A stretch of 64,000 nucleotides of DNA from Rhodoferax sp. (GCA_031291305.1 JARLJH010000036.1:1-64000); one strand, 5' to 3'. Positions 37,191 to 46,550 are shown, counted from the first letter of the stretch. Notes: generated from the sequence alone by a model not told the origin. Numbers and translations: made by a program.

Positions 37191-37287
37191 GCAAAAGTCC
37201 TCTGTTAAATCATCAAGCTTGTGGCCAAGCGCAATTGTGCCGCAAGCCTTGACGTGGCTAGCGTTCATCCATCACTTCAATCGGATT

Positions 37288-37346
37288 TGCTTTGTATCAA
37301 TTCAATAGCTGTAAGTCATTTAAATTCGGGGGCTACAGGCCAATTT
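37288..37346 (-). repeat. Dispersed intergenic repeat, copy 7 of 14
   Basis: On the minus strand it reads AAATTGGCCTGTAGCCCCC, then a spacer, then TTACAGCTATTGAATTGAT. It lies between dctR and pfkA. Confidence 0.82.
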
Positions 37347-37372
37347 GATCATGAATCTGCATCGAACCAGAC

Positions 37373-37996
37373 TTAGCCCAGGGACTGCAGTCGACCTAGT
37401 TTATGCGCTAGTTCGATGGCCGAACTAACACCCATTTTCTCGAAAATGTTGGCGCGGTGAAATTCCACGGTGCGCGCAGTAATACCCAGATTCTCGGCAA
37501 TGTTCTTGTTGTAGTGACCACGAATCAACTGGTCCAGCACCTCGCGCTCGCGCGGACTCAAGCTGGACAGGGCCTGGCGCAGGCGGCGCGCTTGCACGTC
37601 AACATCCTGCACAGCACTGGCTGCCGCCAGCGCCTGGGCCACGCGGTCCACCAGTTCATTGTCCTGAAACGGTTTTTCCAGAAAGTCCCAGGCCCCGTTC
37701 TTGACTGCGGCCACCGCCATGCTGACATCGCCGTGGCCGGTCAAAAACAGCACCGGCCAAGGGCAGCCCAACGCCTTGAGCTGCTCAAACGTCACCAAGC
37801 CCGACATCGGGGCCATGCGCAGATCCATCAACACCACGGATGCCCCCCAGTCACCTCCCAGCGCTCGCGCTGCGGCCAAAAATGGCTCGCCGCCATCCCA
37901 GGTTGTCGGCTGATACCCACGCGAATCAAACAGCCAGGCCAGACCGTCGCGGATGTCTGGGTCGTCGTCGATGATGTGCAATTCAGGGCGCTTCAT
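37373..37996 (-). CDS. dctR: FixJ/NarL-type response regulator DctR
   Basis: The 207-residue regulator has a receiver with acidic pocket IIDDDPD, phospho-Asp in VVLMDLRMAPMSG, Thr/Lys in FLTGHGD and LEKPFQD. A LuxR-type HTH follows: LSPREREVLDQLIRGHYNKN and ITARTVEFHRANIFEKMGV. It is coupled to the sensor gene by a 4-base overlap. The pair resembles Rhodobacter capsulatus DctSR, which controls a TRAP dicarboxylate transporter. Here the target would be the dctPQM genes 4 kb away. Confidence 0.9.
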   Translation of the reverse strand: MKRPELHIIDDDPDIRDGLAWLFDSRGYQPTTWDGGEPFLAAARALGGDWGASVVLMDLRMAPMSGLVTFEQLKALGCPWPVLFLTGHGDVSMAVAAVKNGAWDFLEKPFQDNELVDRVAQALAAASAVQDVDVQARRLRQALSSLSPREREVLDQLIRGHYNKNIAENLGITARTVEFHRANIFEKMGVSSAIELAHKLGRLQSLG

Positions 37997-40044
37997 GGTG
38001 TTCCTTCACCCGCATTCTGCGGCACTTGGGCCAGCGGCAGGACCACGGTAAATCGGGCACCCCCAAGCACCGGGTCGCGGCCCACCTCCAGACGGCCATG
38101 ATGTGCCTCCGCGATGGAGCGGCAAATCGCCAGCCCCATGCCCATACCGCCTTCCTTGCGGCTCACAAAGGCGTTAAAAATACTCGACAACGCCTCCTCA
38201 CTGACACCAGGGCCTGTGTCAGACACCGACAAGGCCGCCAAGCCCTGCGCACTGTCCTGGCGCAAGTCGATCCAGACCTGTGGCGTGGCGGTACCATGCC
38301 CCGCCCAGTCGCGTGCGTTGCTCACCAGGTTGTTGACCAGATGCTCCAGCAGCAATTCATCGGCATCGACCCATACGGGCAGCCTGGGCGCAGACCATTG
38401 CGCGGGTGTACCGTCGTCGTCATTGGTGACTGCCAGTACGCGCGTCAGAAATGCCACAAGGTCCAGACGCTGACGCGACAGCTCGCGCCGCCGCGCGAAG
38501 TCATTCACGCGGCGGATGATGCCCCCGGCGCGATCGGCCAGACGCGCCATGCGCTGCACCACGGGCAGCAACTCCGCCAAGCTGATGTTGTCATCTGCCA
38601 ATCGGTTGAGCAGGCCATTGGCAAAGCTGCTCAGCGCTCCCAGCGGCTGGTTGAGCTCATGCGCCAGGGTGGACGCGACCTCGCCCACGGCAATCAGGCG
38701 GCCCGAGGCTTCAAGCTTCTCCTGCTGCAATGCAGCCATGCGCTGGGCACGCTTGCGCTCGCTGATGTCCAGCACCGAACTCATCCAGCCAATCTGCACG
38801 CCGCTGGCGGTGTTGAGCGGCGCTTCATGGATCAGCACGTCGATCACATGGCCGTCCCGATGTGCAAACTGCACTTCCACACCGTCATCAGAGGTTCCGC
38901 GGGCGATGATGCCCATGTGCACCTGCATCAGTTGCTCCTGCTGATCAGGGGGCCAGTACGGAAACGGCATCTGCCTCCCAATAAGCTCAGCAGGTTCGTA
39001 ACCCACCATGCTGGCAAAGGCATCGTTGATATAGAGAATGCGGCCCTGCATGTCCCAGGCACGCAGACCAATCGTGACCGAATTTTCCATCGCGGTACGC
39101 AGCGCCACCTGCGCCTGCAACAGCGCCTGCACCTGCTGGCGCTTGACAGAATCGCGACGCAACACATACAGCGCCAGCAGCATCCCCAGCAAAAACAGCA
39201 GCGCCACCAAGAAGAAGATGCGCGGCACCGTGGCAGGCTGGGCATGGATCTGTTCCACCCGCACAAACAAATCAGTGCCTGCTAGGTTCAGGGCCACGCG
39301 ATAAGCCTGGTTGTCGGACGCATCCGCCAAGGTGGCCATAGGGTCAGTTTCCAGATGCACGCGGTGATCCTGGCTGAACCACACCGGCAAAAGAGCGGTC
39401 AATGCCCGCTCCAGAGACACAGCAGCCAAGTAGTTGCCTGCAAACTCGCCGCGGTCAAAAAACGGCACGGCAAGCCAGATCACATCGGTGACCGTGCCAT
39501 CCGGGCGCAGCATCGGGCCAGCATAGGCCGCGCGACGCAAGCCGCGCGTAGTGGTCTGCATCAGGGTCAGCGCCTGGGTATTCTCAAAGTTGGCAGCACG
39601 GTCATGTTCCCAGCGCTCGGGACCCACCCGCGCATCCTCCAGCCGCCCGGCCGCGATCCAGCCGCTGGACAACACCACACCGGGCTCGCGCCACAGCAGA
39701 CCACCCTGTGCGCCGACCGTGGCTAAATCGGAAGCAACTGTTCCCGTCGTGCTGGCCTGCAACACCTTCTGACGCGCCATCACCATCAGGTCGTCTTCCA
39801 GGCGGCGAAAGTGGAACTGCACGCTTTGCTCAAGCCACTGGGCATCTGCAGCACGACGGCGAGCGGCCTCGTCAGCCTCAAAATGATGCAGGTACAGCAG
39901 CAGCGTCACAACCGATCCCACCAATAACACCAGCAGGCCCAGCAACCATAAAAGCGTGACCCGGTGGCGCCCCAAAGGGCGCACCACAGACTGTTGCAGC
40001 AAAGCAAAGTCGAGCGAATGGTCAGTAGCAGGATTGGAGGCCAT
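37993..40044 (-). CDS. dctS: Sensor histidine kinase DctS
   Basis: The 683-residue kinase has a first helix (LLWLLGLLVLLVGSVVTLLL), a periplasmic PDC/Cache sensor of about 240 residues, and a second helix (FFLVALLFLLGMLLALYVL). A PAS domain (IGLRAWDMQGRILYINDAF), HisKA with STLAHELNQPLGALSSFANG, and HATPase_c (VNNLVSNARDW, DTGPGV, GMGMGLAICRSI) follow. The sensor layout matches DctB/DctS proteins that detect C4-dicarboxylates. It is divergent from the UbiA-like gene and the dctP genes. Confidence 0.9.
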   Translation of the reverse strand: MASNPATDHSLDFALLQQSVVRPLGRHRVTLLWLLGLLVLLVGSVVTLLLYLHHFEADEAARRRAADAQWLEQSVQFHFRRLEDDLMVMARQKVLQASTTGTVASDLATVGAQGGLLWREPGVVLSSGWIAAGRLEDARVGPERWEHDRAANFENTQALTLMQTTTRGLRRAAYAGPMLRPDGTVTDVIWLAVPFFDRGEFAGNYLAAVSLERALTALLPVWFSQDHRVHLETDPMATLADASDNQAYRVALNLAGTDLFVRVEQIHAQPATVPRIFFLVALLFLLGMLLALYVLRRDSVKRQQVQALLQAQVALRTAMENSVTIGLRAWDMQGRILYINDAFASMVGYEPAELIGRQMPFPYWPPDQQEQLMQVHMGIIARGTSDDGVEVQFAHRDGHVIDVLIHEAPLNTASGVQIGWMSSVLDISERKRAQRMAALQQEKLEASGRLIAVGEVASTLAHELNQPLGALSSFANGLLNRLADDNISLAELLPVVQRMARLADRAGGIIRRVNDFARRRELSRQRLDLVAFLTRVLAVTNDDDGTPAQWSAPRLPVWVDADELLLEHLVNNLVSNARDWAGHGTATPQVWIDLRQDSAQGLAALSVSDTGPGVSEEALSSIFNAFVSRKEGGMGMGLAICRSIAEAHHGRLEVGRDPVLGGARFTVVLPLAQVPQNAGEGTP

Positions 40045-40163
40045 GTCGATAAGGGGGTGAACTTCGCATAATAGCCAGTGCCCGGTGGCAGGCGGTCAAA
40101 TCAACGCATTGGCTTGACTTTCATCACGGCGCGTACAGCAGGGTCGGCTATAGATTCACCACC

Positions 40164-41072
40164 ATGACCCCAAACGACACGCATGAAATTTCCCTGGTAA
40201 CCGTGTGGCAGCTCTCACGACCAGCATCGTTGAGCGTGACAGCTGTGGCCTGGCTGCTAGGATTGGCATCCGCTGCGGGATGCGGCATCAGCCTTGACTG
40301 GGCGAGCGCACTGGCGGCCTTGCTGCTGACAGGTGGTTTTCACGCTGGAACCAATATCCTGCACGCCTATCACGCCGCACGCCAGGAAGCAGCCGGAGGT
40401 TTGGCTCGCAGCCCTCTTTCTGCCAATGACGGCATACACCTGATCCGTCAAGGCCGCATCACCCTGGCGCAGACCCGCCAAGTAGCGTGGGCGGTGCTGG
40501 GATTGGTGATGATTGCGGGCTTGGCATTGGCCGTGAAGGTCGGTGGTGGCCTGTTGCTTCTAGGCTTGGCTGGCCTGATGCTGACATGGGCCTTCACCGC
40601 GGCACCTCTGAAGCTCGAACAATGGGGTGGGGCCGAGATAGGTGCTGCGCTGGCCGGGTGGCTGGCGGTGCTGGGCACGGACTATACGCAGCGCCATCAC
40701 TTCTTTCTGGTCCCGGCCGTGGACGCATGGAGCTTTGCGCTGCTGGTGGCTGCCATCCCCCTGACACAGCGCGCCACGTGGCCCGCCACCCCGAAACCCC
40801 GCCTGGACTTGAATGCCATTGGCGCGCTGTATGTGGCGCTGATCGTGTTGGCCTATGCCTGGCTGGTCGGTGGTGTGTCGCTACTGTACCAGCCACGACA
40901 GGCGCTGTGGGGCCTGCTGTCACTGCCCGTTTCGCTGGCAGCCGCAGCGTGGCTATGGGGCGCTGGTCGCCAACCGCAACGCGCCTGCCGGGCTTGGCAA
41001 CTCAGCTTGGTCGCTGCTTTGCTGCATGGCCTGGCTATGGCCGGTGGTCTGGTAACGGTGACGATGTTCTGA
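40164..41072 (+). CDS. UbiA-fold membrane protein lacking the catalytic aspartate motifs
   Basis: The 302-residue polytopic protein (about eight to nine helices) looks like MenA/UbiA prenyltransferases in helix pattern and in the N-terminal RPASLSVTAVAWLLG. The first Asp-rich motif, normally NDxxDxxxD, reads TNILHAYHAARQEAAGG, and no second DxxxD motif follows. It should therefore not bind Mg-diphosphate in the usual way. It precedes two dctP genes and is divergent from dctSR. Its role is unknown. Confidence 0.7.
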   Translation: MTPNDTHEISLVTVWQLSRPASLSVTAVAWLLGLASAAGCGISLDWASALAALLLTGGFHAGTNILHAYHAARQEAAGGLARSPLSANDGIHLIRQGRITLAQTRQVAWAVLGLVMIAGLALAVKVGGGLLLLGLAGLMLTWAFTAAPLKLEQWGGAEIGAALAGWLAVLGTDYTQRHHFFLVPAVDAWSFALLVAAIPLTQRATWPATPKPRLDLNAIGALYVALIVLAYAWLVGGVSLLYQPRQALWGLLSLPVSLAAAAWLWGAGRQPQRACRAWQLSLVAALLHGLAMAGGLVTVTMF

Positions 41073-41132
41073 CGCTGCCAAGCGGCGCAGTTGTCAGGTT
41101 CGCTGCGCAACCATCGCATCGGCCGTTTCATA

Positions 41133-42173
41133 ATGGCCGCCATGCCAGCCTGTCAACTCCAATCTATCCGGCGCCGCCAGTGGCTTGCCGCCTGTGCTGG
41201 CGCGGCGCTGCTGCCTGCAGCCGGCTCGGGTACCACGCAGCCACAGATTACCTTGCGGTTTTCTCACGTCGTGGCCGAAGAAACACCCAAGGGTCTGGCG
41301 GCCAACCGCTTTAAGGTGCTGGTGGAACAGCGTTCTGGCGGACGCATTGGGGTGCAGGTGTTTCCCAACGCGCAGTTGTATGGCGATGCCAATGAGATGC
41401 AGGCGCTGCAACTCGGTGCGGTGGATCTGGTGGCCCCATCGCTGTCGAAGTTTGGACGCATTGGCCTGCCAGAGTTCGAACTGTTTGACCTGCCTTTTCT
41501 GTTTGACGACCTGAACGCCGTGCGGCGCATCACCCTGGGGCCGCTGGGCCAGCGTTTGCTGCAAGGCTTGCAACGCCAGGGGCTGGTGGGTCTGGGCTAC
41601 TTTGACAATGGCTTCAAGCAGATGAGCGCCAACCGCCCTCTTCTGGAGCCGAAAGACTTTGTCGGCCTGCGCATGCGGGTACAGGCCTCGCAGGTGATTG
41701 CCGCACAGATGCGTGCCTTGGGCGCACGACCCGTTACCTTAGCCTTCAGCGAAACGCGCCGTGCCCTGGCCACCGGCGTGGTGGACGGCACGGAAAACCC
41801 GGTGTCCAACTTCTGGACCCAAGGCATGGACGAGGTTCAGACCGACCTGAGCCTAACCAACCACGGCTACCTGGGCTATGCCGTGGTGACCAACCAGCGG
41901 CTATGGAACTACCTGACCCAACCTGACCGCGACTTGGTCAATCAGGCCCTGCAGGACAGCCTGGGCTTTGCCAACCAGATGGCCGACACGCAAAATGACA
42001 AGGCCCTGATCGCCTTGCGTCTGGCCCACACCACCCGCATTCACACCCTGTCGCAGGCGCAACGTGACCTCATGCGCCAAGCGGTGCAGCCGGTTCACCA
42101 GGAACTGGCGCGACGCATCGGGTCGGAATGGCTACAAACCTTGCGTGAAGCTTTGGGCCAAAAGGGCATCTGA
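41133..42173 (+). CDS. dctP: TRAP solute-binding protein DctP, first paralogue
   Basis: The product has about 346 residues with a leader containing RRRQWLAACAGAALLPAAG and a DctP domain: ITLRFSHVVAEETPKGLAAN, FELFDLPFLFDDL, LGYFDNGFKQMSANRPL, LRMRVQASQVIAAQMRALGA and GTENPVSNFWTQGMDEVQ. These are C4-dicarboxylate DctP signatures. It shares the whole architecture with the next gene but is clearly diverged. ATG 41133 or 41142 may be the start. Its position nearer the dctSR genes suggests a sensor-accessory or alternative-ligand role. Confidence 0.88.
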   Translation: MAAMPACQLQSIRRRQWLAACAGAALLPAAGSGTTQPQITLRFSHVVAEETPKGLAANRFKVLVEQRSGGRIGVQVFPNAQLYGDANEMQALQLGAVDLVAPSLSKFGRIGLPEFELFDLPFLFDDLNAVRRITLGPLGQRLLQGLQRQGLVGLGYFDNGFKQMSANRPLLEPKDFVGLRMRVQASQVIAAQMRALGARPVTLAFSETRRALATGVVDGTENPVSNFWTQGMDEVQTDLSLTNHGYLGYAVVTNQRLWNYLTQPDRDLVNQALQDSLGFANQMADTQNDKALIALRLAHTTRIHTLSQAQRDLMRQAVQPVHQELARRIGSEWLQTLREALGQKGI

Positions 42174-42185
42174 TTTTCCTCGTTA

Positions 42186-42211
42186 GGTGTTAACCCTAGC
42201 TGTTGAACACC
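42186..42211. promoter_or_regulatory. Candidate operator ahead of dctPQM
   Basis: GGTGTT and AACACC form a 6-base inverted repeat with a 14-base spacer about 80 bases before the second dctP start, where a response regulator such as DctR could act. This is inferred from symmetry and position only. Confidence 0.3.
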
Positions 42212-42288
42212 ACAGTTGTTTTGCGATGTCGTGATGGTTAAGCTCGCGTCTCTCTCATCTGTCCACCCCCTTTTGGAGCCACGTCATC

Positions 42289-43284
42289 ATGAAATTGAAA
42301 TTCGTTCTCGCCGCTGCCCTGTTAGCCGTTGGTTTGAGCGCCAGCGCCCAAACCATCATCAAATTCAGCCACGTTGTGGCTGCTGACACGCCCAAAGGCA
42401 AAGCTGCAGAATTTTTTGCAAAAAAGGCTGCCGAACTGACCAAAGGCAAGGTCAAGGTAGAGGTTTACGCCAATAGCTCCCTGTACAAGGATGGCGAGGA
42501 GATGTCCTCGTTGCAGCTGGGCTCGGTACAGATGCTGGCCCCCTCTCTGGCCAAATTTGGCCCGCTGGGTGTGAAAGAATTTGAAGCCTTTGACTTCCCT
42601 TTCATGTTTGACAATTACACCGAATTGCACAACATCACGCAGGGGCCGGTTGGCGCAGCGCTGCTGGCCAAGCTGGAACCCAAGGGCATCAAAGGTCTGG
42701 CGTACTGGGACAACGGCTTCAAGTCGTTCTCGGCCAACACGCCGCTGAAGACGGTGGCAGATTACAAGGGTAAAAAATTCCGCATTCAATCCTCTAAGGT
42801 GCTCGATGAAGAAATCCGCGCGGTAGGAGGCATCCCACAGGTGATGGCATTCTCCGAGGTGTATCAGGCACTGCAAACGGGCGTGGTCGACGGCACCGAA
42901 AACCCGATCTCAAACTTCTATACACAGAAGATGTATGAGGTGCAAAAACATCTGTCGCTGACCAACCACGGCTACCTGGGCTATGCAGTGATCGTCAACA
43001 AGAAATTCTGGGACGGCCTGCCTGCAGATATCCGCGGTGAACTCGAAGAAGCCATGAAAGAAGCCACGGTGTACGCCAACAAAATTGCCCAGGAAGAAAA
43101 TGACAAGGCCCTGGAAAGCGTGCGCAAGAGCGGTAAAACCGAGGTTTACACGCCCACCAATGAAGAGCGTATGGCGCTGAAAAAAGCCATGGCACCGGTG
43201 CATATCAAGATGGCTGACCGGGTCGGCAAGGACACGCTGCAACAGTTTTACAAGGCGACGGGTTTCGACCCCTCCAAGCTGTAA
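42289..43284 (+). CDS. dctP: C4-dicarboxylate TRAP solute-binding protein DctP
   Basis: The 331-residue protein has a signal peptide ending SASAQ. The mature domain has IIKFSHVVAADTPKGKAAEF, FEAFDFPFMFDNYTELHN, YWDNGFKSFSANTPLKT, FRIQSSKVLDEEIRAVGG, VVDGTENPISNFYTQKMYEV and LTNHGYLGYAVI. The match to characterised malate/succinate/fumarate DctP is close. The ATG follows TTTTGGAG. dctQ and dctM follow, so this is the main binding protein of the intact transporter. Confidence 0.95.
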   Translation: MKLKFVLAAALLAVGLSASAQTIIKFSHVVAADTPKGKAAEFFAKKAAELTKGKVKVEVYANSSLYKDGEEMSSLQLGSVQMLAPSLAKFGPLGVKEFEAFDFPFMFDNYTELHNITQGPVGAALLAKLEPKGIKGLAYWDNGFKSFSANTPLKTVADYKGKKFRIQSSKVLDEEIRAVGGIPQVMAFSEVYQALQTGVVDGTENPISNFYTQKMYEVQKHLSLTNHGYLGYAVIVNKKFWDGLPADIRGELEEAMKEATVYANKIAQEENDKALESVRKSGKTEVYTPTNEERMALKKAMAPVHIKMADRVGKDTLQQFYKATGFDPSKL

Positions 43285-43334
43285 ATACCTACTGTTGCAC
43301 CGTTGCCAACCTGACTGCACGCCGGAGTTAACCG

Positions 43335-44048
43335 ATGAAATTTCTTGATCACCTGGAAGAGTGGCTGATCACCTTCCTGATGGGTGGCGCCACGCTGATC
43401 ATTTTCGTAGCGGTGGTCCATCGCTACGCTGCGGGTTTGCCCATTCCCGGCGTGCAGGACTGGCTGCTGTCGCTCAACTTCAGCTGGGCCCAGGAGTTGA
43501 CCATCATCATGTTTGTGTGGATGTGCAAGTTTGGCGCAGCCTACGGTGTGCGTACCGGCATCCACGTTGGGGTGGACGTGCTGATCAACCGCCTGAGCAG
43601 ACCCATGCGCAGCAAGTTTGTGATTCTGGGACTGCTCGCCGGGGCCCTGTTCACAGGCATCGTGGCCACATTGGCGGCGCACTTTGTCTGGGAAAACGGC
43701 GCCCATTACTACTTCTTCAACCTGCTGGGGCAGCCGTTGGACGGTATCACGGAAGGCCCCACCACACCTGATCTGGAGTGGCCTACCTGGATGGTCTATA
43801 GCGCCGTGCCGCTGGGCTCGTCGCTGATGTGTTTCCGGTTTTTGCAGGTAATGACGACCTTCGTCAAAACCGGTGACCTACCACACCACGACCACAGCCA
43901 TGTCGACGGACTGGATGCTGAAGAGCCGCTACCCGCAGACACCAACCCCTACGCCATGAGTGACAACCTGCACCCGCGTGATTTGCACCATTCACTGGAC
44001 GGAAAATCGCGCAAAGATGACACCTCCAAAGGAGGGGACGCCCAATGA
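43335..44048 (+). CDS. dctQ: TRAP transporter small permease DctQ
   Basis: The 237-residue protein has four membrane helices (LITFLMGGATLIIFVAVVHR, the WAQELTIIMFVWMCKFGAAY core, FVILGLLAGALFTGIVAT, and a last helix). A hydrophilic His/Asp-rich tail of about 45 residues (HHDHSHVDGLDAEEPLP and beyond) is longer than usual. DctQ is the four-helix partner that anchors DctM. A 4-base overlap couples it to dctM. Confidence 0.92.
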   Translation: MKFLDHLEEWLITFLMGGATLIIFVAVVHRYAAGLPIPGVQDWLLSLNFSWAQELTIIMFVWMCKFGAAYGVRTGIHVGVDVLINRLSRPMRSKFVILGLLAGALFTGIVATLAAHFVWENGAHYYFFNLLGQPLDGITEGPTTPDLEWPTWMVYSAVPLGSSLMCFRFLQVMTTFVKTGDLPHHDHSHVDGLDAEEPLPADTNPYAMSDNLHPRDLHHSLDGKSRKDDTSKGGDAQ

Positions 44049-45328
44049 ACGCCGCCATCATTTTCATTCTGCTGATTGTGCTGATGCTCACCGGCATGCC
44101 GGTGTCCATCTCGCTGGGCCTGACCGTTCTGACCTTTTTGTTTGGCTTTACCCAGGTGCCGCTGGAATCCGTGGCCCTGAAGTTGTTCACCGGTATTGAG
44201 AAGTTCGAGATCATGGCGATCCCGTTCTTCATCCTGGCGGGCAACTTTTTGACGCACGGCGGTGTCGCACGACGCATGATCAACTTTGCCTCCAGCATGG
44301 TGGGCCACTGGTACGGTGGCCTGGGTCTGGCAGGCGTGCTGGGTTGTGCGCTGTTTGCGGCGGTATCGGGCTCCAGCCCAGCCACGGTGGTGGCGATTGG
44401 TTCCATCCTGCTGCCCGCCATGACCAAAGCCGGGTTCCCCAAAAGCTTTGGCGCGGGGGTGATCACCACCTCGGGCGCGTTGGGTATTTTGATTCCGCCA
44501 AGCATCGTGATGGTGATGTATTCGGTGGCGACCAACACCTCTGTCGGCGCGCTGTTCATGGCCGGGGTGATCCCCGGCCTGCTGCTAGCCGGTGTGCTGG
44601 GTGGCGTGACTTGGTACCGCGCCCGCAAATTCAACTACCCGCGCCTGGCCAAGGCCACTTGGGGCGAACGCTATAAAGCATTCAGGGCGTCGGTCTGGGG
44701 GCTGCTGCTGATCGTGATCGTGATGGGCGGCATCTACACCGGCATGTTCACGCCGACCGAAGCGGCAGCCATGAGCGCGGTCTATGCGTTCTTTGTGGCG
44801 GTGTTTGTCTACAAGGACATGAGCCTCAAAGACGTGCCTAAAGTGCTGCTGAACTCGGCCAACATGTCGGCCATGCTGCTGTACATCATCACCAATGCCG
44901 TGTTGTTCAGCTTCATCTTGACCAACGAGAACATTCCACAAGCCCTGGCCGACTGGATGCTGGGCCACGGGCTGGGCATGATCAGTTTCCTGCTGGCGTG
45001 CAACGTGATCCTGCTGCTGGCTGGCAACTTCATGGAGCCGTCTTCCATCGTGCTGATCTTTGCGCCGATCCTGTTCCCGGTGGCCATCAAGCTGGGCATC
45101 GACCCGGTGCACTTTGGCATCATCATGGTGGTCAACATGGAAGTGGGCATGTGCCACCCGCCGGTGGGTCTGAACCTGTATGTGGCGTCGGGCATCACCA
45201 AGATGGGTATCACCGAGTTGACCGTGGCAGTCTGGCCGTGGCTACTGGCGATGCTGGTCTTTTTGGGCCTGGTGACTTACTGGCCCCCCATGTCGATCTG
45301 GTTCCCCCGCATGTTGGGGATGATGTAG
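44045..45328 (+). CDS. dctM: TRAP transporter large permease DctM
   Basis: The 427-residue protein has about twelve helices and the DctM signatures GMPVSISLGLTVL, FFILAGNFLTHGGVARRMI, SGSSPATVVAIGSILLPAM, TTSGALGILIPPSIVMVMY, GNFMEPSSIVLIFAPILFP and HPPVGLNLYVASGITKMG. It is the Na+-coupled channel for C4-dicarboxylates. A strong hairpin terminator follows 26 bases after the stop. Confidence 0.95.
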   Translation: MNAAIIFILLIVLMLTGMPVSISLGLTVLTFLFGFTQVPLESVALKLFTGIEKFEIMAIPFFILAGNFLTHGGVARRMINFASSMVGHWYGGLGLAGVLGCALFAAVSGSSPATVVAIGSILLPAMTKAGFPKSFGAGVITTSGALGILIPPSIVMVMYSVATNTSVGALFMAGVIPGLLLAGVLGGVTWYRARKFNYPRLAKATWGERYKAFRASVWGLLLIVIVMGGIYTGMFTPTEAAAMSAVYAFFVAVFVYKDMSLKDVPKVLLNSANMSAMLLYIITNAVLFSFILTNENIPQALADWMLGHGLGMISFLLACNVILLLAGNFMEPSSIVLIFAPILFPVAIKLGIDPVHFGIIMVVNMEVGMCHPPVGLNLYVASGITKMGITELTVAVWPWLLAMLVFLGLVTYWPPMSIWFPRMLGMM

Positions 45329-45354
45329 GGGTCAACGCCTTTTCACTCAGATCA

Positions 45355-45378
45355 AGCCCGGCCCTGACCGGGCTTTTT
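45355..45378 (+). terminator. Rho-independent terminator after dctM
   Basis: The 7-base stem AGCCCGG / CCGGGCT with loop CCCTGA is followed by a run of T. It closes the dctPQM operon. Confidence 0.85.
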
Positions 45379-45409
45379 CACGCCTCAATAAAGTTCAACA
45401 ATTTATGGT

Positions 45410-45466
45410 AAATCGGTCTGTAGCCCCCGATTTACCTTCGTAAGCAGATATATTATTTATAGCATC
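45410..45466 (+). repeat. Dispersed intergenic repeat, copy 8 of 14
   Basis: The copy reads AAATCGGTCTGTAGCCCCC, then a spacer, then TATTATTTATAGCATC. It lies between the dctM terminator and the convergent MBL hydrolase gene, just touching the stop of the latter. Confidence 0.8.
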
Positions 45467-46103
45467 ATTCGTCTGCTACGTAGGGATTGGTGCGTCGCTC
45501 GCGCCCGAACGTACTCTCGGGGCCGTGGCCGGGGATGAAGACCGTGTCGTCGCCCATCGGCCACAAACGGTTTTTGATGCTGGCAATGAGCGTGGCGTGG
45601 TCGCCCTGCGGAAAATCGGTGCGACCGATCGAACCGGCAAACAGCACATCACCCACAAAAGCGCGCTTGGCCTCGCTGGAGTAAAACACCACATGCCCCG
45701 GCGTATGACCCGGGCAGTGCCGTACCTGCAGCGTGCTGTGACCCACCGTCACCGTGTCGCCATCGTGCAGCCAACGCGTCGGCTTGAACAACTTGGCCGG
45801 AGGAAAACCGAACATCTTGCTTTGCGCGGGCAGGCCATCAATCCAGAACTGATCACCCTCGCCCGGGCCGATGATCGGCAGGCCAAGCCGCTCGGCCAGC
45901 TCGCCCGTGCCTCCAGCGTGGTCAATATGTGCATGGGTGAGCCAGATCTGTTCCAGTTTCAGGCCCAGGCGCTTGACCTCGGCCAAAATCTTGCCCAGAT
46001 CTCCGCCCGGATCAATGACGGCAGCCTGGAGGGTTTGATCGCACCAGACCAGTGAGCAGTTTTGCTCAAAAGCGGTGACAGGGATGGTGAGGTAGTGCAG
46101 CAT
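45465..46103 (-). CDS. MBL-fold metallo-hydrolase (YcbL/glyoxalase II-like)
   Basis: The product has about 212 residues. Zinc-ligand motifs are THAHIDHAGG, HCPGHTPGHVVFYS, FVGDVLFAGSIGRTDF and IPGHGPESTFGRER, with AAVIDPGGDLG at the N-terminus. This is the glyoxalase II/YcbL branch, which hydrolyses thioesters such as S-D-lactoylglutathione. The start may be the ATG at 46103 or 46112. It is cytoplasmic. Confidence 0.88.
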   Translation of the reverse strand: MLHYLTIPVTAFEQNCSLVWCDQTLQAAVIDPGGDLGKILAEVKRLGLKLEQIWLTHAHIDHAGGTGELAERLGLPIIGPGEGDQFWIDGLPAQSKMFGFPPAKLFKPTRWLHDGDTVTVGHSTLQVRHCPGHTPGHVVFYSSEAKRAFVGDVLFAGSIGRTDFPQGDHATLIASIKNRLWPMGDDTVFIPGHGPESTFGRERRTNPYVADE

Positions 46104-46156
46104 GGACTGCATTATTGCGCCGCCTCACGGCAGCGTCTTTGCACCATTGAGGCGCC

Positions 46157-46456
46157 TCAATCCGGATAGACGCTCAGCACCCGATGCGCCACCAAATCCA
46201 GAGCAGGTTTGACGTTGCCTTGTTTGTCCGTCCAGGCCTTGGGCGTCAGGCTGCCAGCCAGCGCCACCGAGTCACCGTCGCGCAAACCCAGCAGCGCCGC
46301 ACAGGGCGCGTCATCAAACGCGATCACGTTGACGATAAGATTTTCGCCATCGCCCGCCTGGGCGCGCACCTTGGCCACCATGAACCGGCTGTCGCCCTTG
46401 CCCACACGTTGCTCGGGATCACCCAGCAACTTGCCTGCAACCAAACCATCAATCAT
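46157..46456 (-). CDS. Short single-stranded DNA-binding (OB-fold) family protein
   Basis: The 99-residue product begins at the ATG at 46456, preceded by GGAG. It has an SSB-like OB fold: MIDGLVAGKLLGDPEQRVG, RFMVAKVRAQAGDGENLIVN, VIAFDDAPCAALLGLRDGDS and VALAGSLTPKAWTDKQGN. It lacks the acidic tail of replication SSB. The upstream part of the open frame shows no family resemblance. It is divergent from the thioesterase gene. Confidence 0.75.
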   Translation of the reverse strand: MIDGLVAGKLLGDPEQRVGKGDSRFMVAKVRAQAGDGENLIVNVIAFDDAPCAALLGLRDGDSVALAGSLTPKAWTDKQGNVKPALDLVAHRVLSVYPD

Positions 46457-46550
46457 CCTGCACTCCATCTCTCGATACCATGCATGGTAGCTGCTGCCGA
46501 GTATCGGCACGGTCGCTATAGTGCGGTGCATTCTGGCTATTGGAAAGAAA

